Below are positions 50,637 to 58,510 of a DNA stretch of 64,000 bases, in pieces. A program made the translations under genes and the position numbers. The notes under the pieces are model-generated. The model searched no databases. It was given only the letters and a program-made list of their open reading frames with translations, and was not told where the DNA came from. The DNA comes from Actinoallomurus iriomotensis (GTDB lineage: Bacteria > Actinomycetota > Actinomycetes > Streptosporangiales > Streptosporangiaceae). The stretch covers positions 248,001 through 312,000 of the forward strand of contig NZ_BSTJ01000012.1 of assembly GCF_030269445.1 (NCBI RefSeq), written 5' to 3'. Position 1 is the stretch's first letter; each line of letters starts with the position of its first letter.

Positions 50637-51122
50637 TTTGATCAGTCGCCGGATTTTCGCGCGAATTTGCCCGGTTGTTTGTTCCGGGGCTTTGGGTGGG
50701 ACTTTGGCTTCTACGGTGGATGTTAACTTTTCGTCGACCTGGTCGGTGGCATGCCATATCGTCCGCGTCTTGGCGTAGTCGATGTCGCCGGCGGCCAGCG
50801 CCGCGTAAGTGGCGGGCAGCCGCCGGGTCAGCTCGGTGGCGAACCGGATCAGACCATCGGCCGCGGTGGGAGTGAGCGTCAGCGCCCCCGCGACCTCGTC
50901 GTACAAAGAGTCGACCGGGTAGAGCACCTCCACGACGGCGTCCCGGCCCGCCGCCTCGGCGAACCGGCGTCGGGCCGGCGCCGCCAGCTCCACCGCCTGT
51001 ATCTGTGCGGCCAGCCGACGCGCCTCGACCAGCTCCTGATCGGACAGCTCGCCGGCATCGAATTAAAGCGGCCCTTGCGGCGATATCGGCGAAAGGGGTG
51101 GAGCCTGCGTGGCAACGCTCAT
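50637..51122 (-). pseudogene. DUF222/HNH endonuclease (13E12 type), 5' part
   Basis: Start ATG 51122 follows a strong GGGGAGG site. An in-frame TAA at 51063-51065 stops it at codon 20. Beyond it the DUF222 domain is clear: ELSDQELVEARRLAAQIQAV, YDEVAGALTLTPTAADGLI, LRRLPATYAALAAGDID-like text and VPPKAPEQTTGQIRAKIRRL. The frame is interrupted after LIK by the insertion at 50636. It continues at 47585. Confidence 0.85.
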
Positions 51123-51718
51123 CTGCCTCCCCTTTCGCAGTATTCGACTCTCAACTCGAACATGCTAGCGAGTTCTTTGCCTTTTCTCTAGAGACATTCC
51201 GGGCAATTCCTAGACGATTTTCGAGGTGGTAGGTCAGGAATGCGATGATTAGGTGCGGTCCCCATGCTGGAGTGCGATGCGCAGGCGCCGGGTTCTCCGA
51301 TGAGGCACCTCCAACGGTCCAGAGCCTGCGGCAGGGATGGCCGTCGAGCATGGCGAGAGGCCGCTCGGCGGCGCGGGACGGCGGTAGCCGTGCCGCTGTT
51401 TGGCGGTTGGTCCTGTGCGGTGCGAATGCTGGGGTCACGGTGAGCGCCTCTGGCGATCCGGAGGGCGGTGGGGGTTGCCGTCGAAGCGCCGGCGGGGCTG
51501 TCCGGTGGCAGGGGGCGGCGGGCGGTCGTGTCGTCCGGGGATTGGGCCCTCCGTACAGGCCAGGTGTCCCTGCGATCACGGCGTGCTTGCCGGTCGCCCT
51601 CGTCACGGTGGCACGGGACAGATCCCTCGGCCGGCGGTGGCCATCCTCGTCGCCCCTGCGGGCGGCGAGGATCCACCAGCGTCGTCCCGTAAACCGGGGA
51701 ACGTTGGTGGACGCCGCA
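51123..51718. other. Gene-free region
   Basis: About 600 bp with irregular base composition. The part 51140-51245 is AT-richer (TTCTTTGCCTTTTCTCTAGA) than its surroundings. Open frames exist on both strands but have Arg/Pro/Ser-rich, shadow-like products and no family features. It is likely decayed accessory DNA between the insertion and the P450 operon. Confidence 0.5.
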
Positions 51719-52885
51719 CTAGGAGATCCGTACCGGCAGTTCCGCGAGGCCGCGCAGGATGAGGTTGTCCTTGTAGCGCAGCGGGCCGGGCATGAGGGTG
51801 ACCTCGCGTCGCATCAGGGCGGTCAGGGCGGTCTGGCCCTCGATGCGGGCGAGGGGCGCGCCCAGGCAGAAGTGAATGCCCTGCCCGAACGCCAGGTGGC
51901 GCGGTGCCTCCGTCAGCCACCGTGTCAGGTTGAGGTGGTCCGGGTCGGTGAAGACCTCCGGGTCGCGGTTGGCCGCGCCCAGCAGCAGCATGATCGGCTC
52001 GCCTCGGCCGATCCGCTGGCCGGCGATCTCGGCGTCCTCCAGGGCGACGCGGGCGCTGAGCTGGACCGGCGGGTCGTACCTCAGCAGTTCCTCCACCGCC
52101 GCGGCGGCCTCGTCCGGATGGTCGCGGAACCAGGCGAGCTGGTCCGGGGACCGTAGGAGCGCCAGCGTGCCGTTGGCGATGAGGTTGACCGTCGTCTCGT
52201 GGCCGGCGACGAGCAGCAGCACGCAGGTGGCGATCAGGTCGTCCTCGGTGAGTTCCTCGATGGCGACCAGCCCGCTCAGCAGGTCGTCTCCCGGAGCGGC
52301 GCGGCGCCGGGCGGCCAGTTCGCGGAAGTACTCGGCGAACTCCTCGCGCGCCTGGTCGCGGTGGGTGAGCTCGTCCGGCGGCACCACGAAGTCCGGGTCG
52401 AGGCCGCGGGCGAGCGCGTCCGACCAGTCCTTGAAGCGTTCCTCGTCCTCCGGCGGCACGCCGAGCATCTCGCTGATCACGATGACCGGCAGCGGGTGGG
52501 CCAGGCCTGCGATCAGGTCGACCTCGCCGTCGAGGCCGGCCAGCAGCTCGTCCACGATGGCCGACACGCGAGGGCGCAGGCGTTCGACGAGGCGTGCGGT
52601 GAAGGCGCGGCTGACCAGGCGGCGGAGTCGTGTGTGCTCGGGCGGGTCCAGGGTGAGGAACGACCGGCGCCGGGGCGGCCGGCCGGCGGGTCCCGTGTCG
52701 CCGTGGCCGAACCTCGGGTCGCGCAGCACCTGCGTGCACACCGCGAAGGAGGTCGAGAGCCACAGGCCGCCGGCCGTGTGTACCAGGGGCCCCGCCGCCC
52801 GCAGCGAGCGGTAGTGGGCGTACGGATCGGCGCTGAACTCCGGGGCGAACGGGTCGAAACCGAGAACGGCACTGACGTCGGTCAT
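51719..52885 (-). CDS. Cytochrome P450 (second of two)
   Basis: 388 residues from ATG 52885 behind GGGAGGT. The heme loop is FGQGIHFCLGAPLARIE with Cys340; the K-helix ExxR is in AVEELLRYDPP. The I-helix has the usual VAGHETTVNL. PPEHTRLRRLVSRAFTARLV is the early signature. Substrate unknown. It follows the IclR gene by 14 bp on the same strand, so IclR and P450 are probably one transcript and the IclR protein is a candidate local regulator. Confidence 0.95.
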   Translation of the reverse strand: MTDVSAVLGFDPFAPEFSADPYAHYRSLRAAGPLVHTAGGLWLSTSFAVCTQVLRDPRFGHGDTGPAGRPPRRRSFLTLDPPEHTRLRRLVSRAFTARLVERLRPRVSAIVDELLAGLDGEVDLIAGLAHPLPVIVISEMLGVPPEDEERFKDWSDALARGLDPDFVVPPDELTHRDQAREEFAEYFRELAARRRAAPGDDLLSGLVAIEELTEDDLIATCVLLLVAGHETTVNLIANGTLALLRSPDQLAWFRDHPDEAAAAVEELLRYDPPVQLSARVALEDAEIAGQRIGRGEPIMLLLGAANRDPEVFTDPDHLNLTRWLTEAPRHLAFGQGIHFCLGAPLARIEGQTALTALMRREVTLMPGPLRYKDNLILRGLAELPVRIS

Positions 52886-52899
52886 GGGACCTCCCGCAC

Positions 52900-53664
52900 T
52901 CAGTGAAGCAGATGGTGCGCGGAGTACTCGATGCGCTCGCGGGCCCGCATGAGCAGCGCGGGGATCTCGCGTTCGGCCGCCTTGGTCAGGCGGGTCGCCG
53001 GGACGGAGACGCTGATGGCGTCCCGGGCGGGGCGCTGCAGGCGCAGGACGACGGCGAAGCAGCAGATGCCGGTGCTGTTCTCCTCGCGGTCGGCGGCGTA
53101 GCCGCGTTCGCGTACGCGGCGCAGCTCCTCGGCCAGCGCCCGCCGGTCGGTGATGGTGTTCTCGGTCTGGCGTTCGAGCTCGTCGGGGAGGCGCGGCGTG
53201 GGGCGGTCGGCGAGCAGGGCCTTGCCGAGGGCGGTGCTGTGCACGGGCACGCGGCGGCCGACGCGTACGACGGGCCGCAGGTCGTGGCGGGAGGGCCGGG
53301 AGGACAGGTCGACGACCTCGACGTCGTCGAGCCGGCCGAAGTGCACGGTCTCGCCGGTCACCTCGGCGAGCCACTCGAGGGTCTCGTGCGCCATGCCGAC
53401 CACGGGATCGCCGTCGATGTAGGACGCGCCGACGAGCAGGGCCCGCATGCCGATGCGGTACAGCGTGCCGGTCGGGTCGGTCTCCACCCAGCCGAGTTGC
53501 ACGAGCGTGCGCAGGAGGGCGTACAGGCTGCTCTTGGGGTAACCCAGCTCCTGCTGGATGGCCGACAGGCTGTACATCCCGCCCTGGCGGGCGAAGAAAT
53601 CGAGCAGCGCGACGGTGCGCGTCGCGGACTTGACGCCCGGCCCGGTGGTGTCGGATGAGTCCAT
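52900..53664 (-). CDS. IclR-family transcriptional regulator
   Basis: 254 residues from ATG 53664; the upstream extension to 53739 crosses the promoter. The winged helix is at about 10-75 (TRTVALLDFFARQGGMYSLS, ELGYPKSSLYALLRTLVQLG), followed by the effector domain (RVPVHSTALGKALLADRP, ENSTGICCFAVVLR, AISVSVPATRL). IclR proteins respond to small acids or sugars. It is divergent from the sugar ABC ATPase and upstream of the P450. Confidence 0.93.
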   Translation of the reverse strand: MDSSDTTGPGVKSATRTVALLDFFARQGGMYSLSAIQQELGYPKSSLYALLRTLVQLGWVETDPTGTLYRIGMRALLVGASYIDGDPVVGMAHETLEWLAEVTGETVHFGRLDDVEVVDLSSRPSRHDLRPVVRVGRRVPVHSTALGKALLADRPTPRLPDELERQTENTITDRRALAEELRRVRERGYAADREENSTGICCFAVVLRLQRPARDAISVSVPATRLTKAAEREIPALLMRARERIEYSAHHLLH

Positions 53665-53768
53665 GCCCAGCCCCTCTAGAGCACCCGGCGTACGCCGGGT
53701 GCCACCCGAGATCCGGCCATCACGCCGGAGCCGGGTCACAGCCTAGTGCGCTCCATCCTGCTTCAGAT

Positions 53769-53788
53769 CTGTTCAGATATGCGAACAG
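53769..53788. promoter_or_regulatory. Candidate IclR operator between iclR and the ABC ATPase gene
   Basis: The dyad CTGTTC-N8-GAACAG is preceded by a direct repeat of TTCAGAT (53762-53768 and 53772-53778). It lies about 48 bp before the ATPase start and 105 bp from the iclR start, well placed to control both. Inference only. Confidence 0.45.
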
Positions 53789-53836
53789 TGGCTATGGTTA
53801 TGGACACTTTGCGGCGACACCCTCGGAGGAACCCCC

Positions 53837-55063
53837 ATGGCCAAGATCGTTCTTGACCAGGTCGACAAGGCCTACACCAGCGACATCAAGGCGGTGAACA
53901 ACCTCAGCCTGGAGATCGCGGATGGGGAGTTCATGGTGCTGGTCGGCCCGTCCGGCTGCGGAAAGTCCACCGCCCTGCGCATGATCGCGGGCCTGGAGGA
54001 CATCACCGGCGGCGAGATCTCCATCGGCGACCGGGTCGTGAACGACCTCGCGCCGAAGGACCGCGACATCGCCATGGTGTTCCAGAACTACGCGCTCTAC
54101 CCGCACATGACGGTCGAGCAGAACCTCGCCTTCGGCCTCCAGCTCCGCGGCACCTCCAAGGCGGAGATCAAGAAGCGCGTCGGCGAGGCCGCCAAGATGC
54201 TGGGCCTGGAGCAGTTCCTCAAGCGCAAGCCCGCCAACCTCTCCGGCGGTCAGCGGCAGCGCGTCGCGATGGGCCGGGCGATCGTCCGCGAGCCGCAGGC
54301 GTTCCTGATGGACGAGCCGCTGTCCAACCTCGACGCCAAGCTCCGCGTCTCGATGCGCGCCTCGCTCAACCAGCTCCACGAGCGCCTGGGCGTCACGACG
54401 GTCTACGTCACGCACGACCAGATCGAGGCCATGACCCTCGGCGACCGCGTCTGCGTCCTCCGCGAGGGCGTCCTGCAGCAGGTCGACACGCCGCAGAACC
54501 TGTTCGACAGCCCGGTGAACCTCTTCGTCGCCGGCTTCATCGGCTCCCCGGCGATGAACTTCGTGAACGCCGAGCTGGTCCGTGAGGGCGGCGGGGCCCG
54601 GGTCTCCTTCGCCGGGTACGAGCTGCAGGTGCCGGCCGAGACGTTCACGAGCAAGCCCGGTCTGGACGAGTACGCCGGTCAGTCGATCATCCTCGGCATC
54701 CGGCCGTCCGACTTCGAGGACGCCGCCCACGGCGGTCAGGACTGGCCGACCATCCAGGTCACGGCCGACGTCACCGAGGAGCTCGGCAGCGAGATCAACG
54801 TCATCTTCGCCATCGACGCGCCGCCGGTGGAGCACAAGGACACCGCCGACCTCGCCAAGGACGAAGAGGACGAGGACAGCGCGATCCCGCTGACCGACAA
54901 CAAGGCCCTGTGGACCGCCCGCGTCAACGCCCGCTCGCACGTGCGCCCGGGCCAGACGCTGGACCTGGCCGTCGACACGAGCCGCCTGCACTTCTTCGAC
55001 GCCGAGAGCGGCCTGGCCATCGGCCACCCCGAGGCCGCCAAGGTCGAGGCCGTCAGCGCCTGA
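53837..55063 (+). CDS. Sugar ABC transporter ATP-binding protein, UgpC/MsiK type
   Basis: 408 residues behind GGAGGA. Walker A is GPSGCGKST; MVFQNYALYPHMTVEQNLAF is the Q-loop; LSGGQRQRVAMGRAI the signature; AFLMDEPLSNLDAKLRVSMR Walker B; VTHDQIEAMTL the switch. The C-terminal TOBE/MalK regulatory part contains an acidic insert (DEEDEDSAIPL). No permease or binding protein is next to it: in actinomycetes one such ATPase (MsiK) serves many sugar importers. It is flanked by IclR and LacI genes. Confidence 0.93.
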   Translation: MAKIVLDQVDKAYTSDIKAVNNLSLEIADGEFMVLVGPSGCGKSTALRMIAGLEDITGGEISIGDRVVNDLAPKDRDIAMVFQNYALYPHMTVEQNLAFGLQLRGTSKAEIKKRVGEAAKMLGLEQFLKRKPANLSGGQRQRVAMGRAIVREPQAFLMDEPLSNLDAKLRVSMRASLNQLHERLGVTTVYVTHDQIEAMTLGDRVCVLREGVLQQVDTPQNLFDSPVNLFVAGFIGSPAMNFVNAELVREGGGARVSFAGYELQVPAETFTSKPGLDEYAGQSIILGIRPSDFEDAAHGGQDWPTIQVTADVTEELGSEINVIFAIDAPPVEHKDTADLAKDEEDEDSAIPLTDNKALWTARVNARSHVRPGQTLDLAVDTSRLHFFDAESGLAIGHPEAAKVEAVSA

Positions 55064-55077
55064 TCGGCCGATCAGCG

Positions 55078-55118
55078 GAGACTGTCCGGAACCAGGAGGA
55101 AGAGTTCCGGGCAGTCTC
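55078..55118 (+). terminator. Bidirectional stem-loop between the ABC ATPase and LacI genes
   Basis: Fifteen-base arms 55078-55092 and 55104-55118 pair with one G-T position, loop of 11 bases, then TCTTC. It sits between two convergent genes. A separate 14-bp palindrome TGATCGGCCGATCA covers the ATPase stop (55061-55074). Confidence 0.82.
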
Positions 55119-55121
55119 TCT

Positions 55122-56117
55122 TCACGCGGACTCGCGGACGACCAGCGACGGTGACAGCGCCAGGCCGCGGTGCTCGTGCCCCTCGGCGGTGCCGGCCTCG
55201 GCGACGGCCAGCTCGGCGGCGGTCCAGCCGAGCTCGTGCCGCGGCTGCCGTACGGTCGTCAGCGGCACCACGGAGGTGCCGGCCAGCTCGATGTCGTCGT
55301 AGCCGACCACGCTGATCTCCTCGGGCACCTTGACGCCCGTCCGCAGCAGCGCGTTGACCAGGCCGATCGCCAGCAGGTCGTTGGCGCAGAACACCCCGGT
55401 CGGCAGCGGGTCGAGCTCCAGCAGCCGCCGGGCCGCCTCCATGCCCGACGTCGGCGTCAGGTCGCCCTGGACGAGTGTGGTCAGGTGCTCCTCGGCCACG
55501 CCCGCGCGGCGGGCGGCGGCCACCGCGCCCTCGTACCGGTCGGTGATCGGCTCGGCGACCAGCGGCCCGGTGACGATCGCGAGGCGGCGGTGCCGGGAGG
55601 TCAGGTGATCGACGGCGATCTCCCCGCCGGCGACGTGGTCGACGCGGATCGAGCAGACCCCGTCGTACGCGCGGCGGTCGAGCACCACGACGGACAGGCC
55701 GCGGTCGCGCAGCTCGGCGATGCGCCCGGCGTCGAGGCCGACCGGCGTGATGATCACGCCGCTGACGCGCTGTTCTTCGAGGAAGTCCAGACAGCGGCGC
55801 TCCTTGGCGGCAGAGCCGTCGCTCGTGCACCAGAGAGCGTCGAAGCCGTCGGTGTTCATGGCCGCCTCGGCACCCCGGGCGAGATCGGTGAAGTAAGGGT
55901 TGCCGAGGCTCTCCACGACGACGCCGAGTGTGCGGCTGCGCCCCTGACGGAGCTGCCGGGCGCTCTCATTGCGTACGAAACCGAGCTCGCCGATGGCCGC
56001 GCGCACGCGTTCGCGGGTGGCTTCGGCCACCAGGTTTGGCCGGTTTAGGACATTCGAAACTGTCCCTACGGAGACACCTGCACGCATCGCCACATCCCGG
56101 ATGCTGACGGGCGGCAC
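55122..56117 (-). CDS. LacI-family transcriptional regulator
   Basis: 331 residues from GTG 56117, seven bases after GGAGAGGA. HTH and hinge: VSIRDVAMRAGVSVGTVSNV and LNRPNLVAEATRERV. The effector domain resembles periplasmic sugar-binding proteins (LGVVVESLGNPYFTDLARGA, CANDLLAIGLVNALL, ISVVGYDDIELAGTSVVPLT). It likely senses a sugar or glycoside. Genes under it are not next to it apart from the ABC ATPase. The end of the gene abuts the terminator. Confidence 0.95.
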   Translation of the reverse strand: MPPVSIRDVAMRAGVSVGTVSNVLNRPNLVAEATRERVRAAIGELGFVRNESARQLRQGRSRTLGVVVESLGNPYFTDLARGAEAAMNTDGFDALWCTSDGSAAKERRCLDFLEEQRVSGVIITPVGLDAGRIAELRDRGLSVVVLDRRAYDGVCSIRVDHVAGGEIAVDHLTSRHRRLAIVTGPLVAEPITDRYEGAVAAARRAGVAEEHLTTLVQGDLTPTSGMEAARRLLELDPLPTGVFCANDLLAIGLVNALLRTGVKVPEEISVVGYDDIELAGTSVVPLTTVRQPRHELGWTAAELAVAEAGTAEGHEHRGLALSPSLVVRESA

Positions 56118-56582
56118 GCTGTCTTCCTCTCCAGTTACGAGGTTTTCGCAGGTTAATGGCTGCGAAGAACTGTTTCCGAGGTGTTATGTAGCGAGCCGCT
56201 TTCATTCGGCTACGCAACGTAATATTTGAACGCTTGACGGTCCGGATCCGGCCGCCTAGCGTTCCGGTTCGAAGCCTAGCTTGAAACGATTCACGATCTT
56301 TGCCGGGATCGTTGTCGAAGGGATGGGGGCGAGAAGCGCACCGATGACCCCTCCCGAACTCGTGGATCCCGGTCCCGGTCGCACCACCGGGACGTTTCTC
56401 CGCGCACCCGGGGTTACGTCCCTCCTCGCAGTCTCAACGTATGAATCGTTACTGGAGTTCCCGCGCCGCGCAGCCGAATCGGCTCCGACGGCCACCTCCG
56501 GTCAAGCGCGTCAGGCCTACCCGTGCCCATGCGGCGCCCCGCCGCATCCCCGTAGTCATCACCAGGGACGAGGGAGGACGGA
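56118..56582. promoter_or_regulatory. Intergenic region upstream of the LacI gene
   Basis: About 465 bp, AT-richer between 56130 and 56310. It should contain the LacI-gene promoter. TTGAAACGATTC (56281-56292) is a near match to the GAAACGTTTC core of LacI-family sites, with two mismatches in the palindrome. Other frames here look like noise. Nothing else is seen. Confidence 0.35.
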
Positions 56583-56813
56583 GTGGAACAGGCCACACTG
56601 ACACGCCGTGGCACCGACGATCCGCGTCTGAGCGAGGACGAACTCCGGTTGCTCGCGCAGATCGCCACAGGTGTCACCGCAGATGTGGCAGCGCGGAAAC
56701 TCGAACTCAGCGCGCGGACGCTACGGAGGCGACTGCGAACGATATGTGACCGGCTCAATGTGAACACCCCCATCGAAGCCGTTGTGTGGGCGGCACGACG
56801 GCAACTCATCTGA
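56583..56813 (+). CDS. Single-domain LuxR-type HTH protein
   Basis: 76 residues from GTG 56583 behind GAGGACGG. Almost the whole protein is a GerE-like HTH: LSEDELRLLAQIATGVTADV, then ARKLELSARTLRRRLRTICD and RLNVNTPIEAVVWAARRQLI. No receiver or sensor domain is present. It could be a small DNA-binding regulator or a remnant of a longer one; high GC3 and intact start favour a working gene. Confidence 0.78.
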   Translation: MEQATLTRRGTDDPRLSEDELRLLAQIATGVTADVAARKLELSARTLRRRLRTICDRLNVNTPIEAVVWAARRQLI

Positions 56814-56915
56814 CTTCCAGCACCTGAACGTCCCGCGCGAGCGGTCCGGCCGAGGGGGGTATGCGGCCGCCCGCGGGTCACCGGGCGGGCGGCCGGCGGC
56901 TAGGGTCACCTGTTT

Positions 56916-57431
56916 GTGGAGACAGCTATCCGCCGGGCCCGCGCGACGGACGTCCGGGCGATCCGGCGGCTGGTGGACCTGTACGCCGGCCCGGGCCGGC
57001 TACTGGCCAAGCCGACCGTGACGCTCTATGAGGACGTTCAGGAGTTCTGGGTCGCGGAAGATTCGCGGACCGGCACCGTCGTGGGTTGCGGCGCGTTGCA
57101 CGTGATGTGGGAGGACCTCGCCGAGGTCCGTACGGTCGCGGTGGATCCCGTCTGCCGCGGCCACGGAGTGGGGCACCGTATTGTCACGCGCCTCCTGGAG
57201 ACCGCGCGCGAACTCGGCGTCCAGCGCGTGTTCTGCCTTACCTTCGAGGTGACGTTCTTCTCCCGGCATGGGTTCCGCCGGCTGCAGGGCAGCCCGTTGG
57301 CGCCCGAGGTGTACGAAGAGCTCCTGCGCTCCTACGACGACGGCGTGGCGGAGTTCCTCGACCTCGACCGGGTGAAGCCGAACACTTTGGGCAACACCCG
57401 GATGTTGCTCCACCTGGAAGGCGAGCGATGA
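56916..57431 (+). CDS. Amino-acid N-acetyltransferase, ArgA-like GNAT
   Basis: 171 residues from GTG 56916. TAGGGT (56901-56906) ends nine bases upstream, so the transcript may be nearly leaderless. The GNAT core is VVGCGALHVMWEDLAEVRTV, then AVDPVCRGHGVGHRIVTRLL (acetyl-CoA loop R/G-x-x-G-x-G/A) and CLTFEVTFFSRHGFRRL. Mycobacterial relatives of this length make N-acetylglutamate for arginine synthesis. A proton-motive arginine gene neighbourhood is absent, so the assignment rests on sequence pattern. Confidence 0.82.
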   Translation: METAIRRARATDVRAIRRLVDLYAGPGRLLAKPTVTLYEDVQEFWVAEDSRTGTVVGCGALHVMWEDLAEVRTVAVDPVCRGHGVGHRIVTRLLETARELGVQRVFCLTFEVTFFSRHGFRRLQGSPLAPEVYEELLRSYDDGVAEFLDLDRVKPNTLGNTRMLLHLEGER

Positions 57432-57985
57432 GTCACTACGAGCCGGTCGAGGAACTGACGCTGGCGCCGGTGATCCGCCGCGCCGGCGCCCGGGTCATCG
57501 ACGCCGGATTACTCGGCATCGTGGGCTTCGCCCTGATCCTGCCGTTCATGGTGGCCGCGGTGGGTCTGGACGAGCCGGGCAGCCGCGGAAAGGACTCCTC
57601 CGTCTGGTCGGGCCCGGCCCTGTTCGGGTGGGTCCTCGTCGTGGGGATCCTGCCGTTCGCGTACGAGGCGGTGCAGCTGGCCCTGTGGGGCCAGACGCTC
57701 GGCAAGCGGATCATGAGCCTGCGGGTGCTGGCCGAGAGCGGCGAACCGGTGCGGCCCGCGCAGGCCGTCGGCCGCGCGGCCGCCAACAACGTGCTCTACC
57801 TGTTCGGCTGCGGCGTGGGCACGCTCATGGCTTATCTGTGGGCGATCTGGGACGAACCACTGCACCAGGCCCTCCACGACCGGCTGGCCGGCACGGTGGT
57901 GGTCGACGATCGGGAGTACGCACCCGGCGTCGACCCGCTGACCGGCACGATGGTGATCGACCGTGAGCGACGACCGGGAGTATGA
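57428..57985 (+). CDS. RDD-family membrane protein (first)
   Basis: 185 residues; the ATG overlaps the upstream stop. The RDD motif is RAGARVIDAGLLGIVGFALI (helix 1), then YEAVQLALWGQTLGKRIMSL (helix 2 and the G-x-T-x-G-K motif) and HQALHDRLAGTVVV. Three membrane segments. The family is of unknown role; some act as Na+/H+ antiporters. It is paired with a second RDD gene six bases downstream. Confidence 0.88.
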   Translation: MSHYEPVEELTLAPVIRRAGARVIDAGLLGIVGFALILPFMVAAVGLDEPGSRGKDSSVWSGPALFGWVLVVGILPFAYEAVQLALWGQTLGKRIMSLRVLAESGEPVRPAQAVGRAAANNVLYLFGCGVGTLMAYLWAIWDEPLHQALHDRLAGTVVVDDREYAPGVDPLTGTMVIDRERRPGV

Positions 57986-57991
57986 GACCGA

Positions 57992-58510
57992 ATGACGTAC
58001 GAGGCCGTGCTCGCGGAACCGTCACAGCGGCTGGTCGCGCGCCTGGTGGACACGCTCATCGTCGGTGTCCCGCTGGCCACCGCCGCCACCGGGATCTTCC
58101 CGCGTGAGACCGCGCAGACCGTCGTCGCGCCGATCGCGTTCGCCGCGGTCTTCCTGGTGTACGAGGTCGTGCAGCTCGCGATCTGGGGCCGTACGGTCGG
58201 CAAGCGGCTGACCGGCATCCGGGTGATCTCGGCCGACGGCGGGCGGCTGCGCGTGAGCCAGGCGCTGGTCCGCTCGGCGATCTACGCCCTGCCGCCCGCG
58301 GCCCGGCCGGTGCCGGTGCTCAACGTGCTCGCGGGCATCTTCTGGCTCGCCGAGATCGGCCTGCTGTTCGAGGGGAACCACCGGCAGGCCCTGCACGACC
58401 GCGCGGCCGGCACGCTCGTCGTCGACGTACGGGCCCGCGCGGCCGAGCCGCCCGTGGATGAGGAGCCCGTGGCCGAGGAGCAGGCGCCCGAGGAGCCTCC
58501 CGTCAGATGA
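57992..58510 (+). CDS. RDD-family membrane protein (second)
   Basis: 172 residues, ATG six bases after the first RDD gene. RLVARLVDTLIVGVPLATAA, YEVVQLAIWGRTVGKRLTGI and HRQALHDRAAGTLVV are the RDD motifs. Three helices, then an acidic C-terminal tail (EEPVAEEQAPEEPP). The pair may form a heteromer. The 3' end overlaps the convergent helicase gene by eight bases. Confidence 0.88.
   Translation: MTYEAVLAEPSQRLVARLVDTLIVGVPLATAATGIFPRETAQTVVAPIAFAAVFLVYEVVQLAIWGRTVGKRLTGIRVISADGGRLRVSQALVRSAIYALPPAARPVPVLNVLAGIFWLAEIGLLFEGNHRQALHDRAAGTLVVDVRARAAEPPVDEEPVAEEQAPEEPPVR

Noticed and set aside
46425-51122. Restriction, toxin-antitoxin or CRISPR defence system in the accessory region
   Set aside because: The HNH domain belongs to a broken 13E12-type gene; no methylase, antitoxin, Cas gene or spaced repeats were found.
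51188-51676. 162-residue minus-strand frame in the gap before the second P450
   Set aside because: Arg/Pro/Ser-rich composition, no start signal, no family features.
51719-55063. Secondary-metabolite cluster around the second P450
   Set aside because: No synthase, ferredoxin, tailoring enzyme or RiPP precursor is nearby; IclR, P450 and ABC ATPase do not make a cluster.
56281-56601. 106-residue plus-strand frame upstream of the small LuxR gene
   Set aside because: Ends in Arg/His/Pro-rich text, no ribosome site, no family features.
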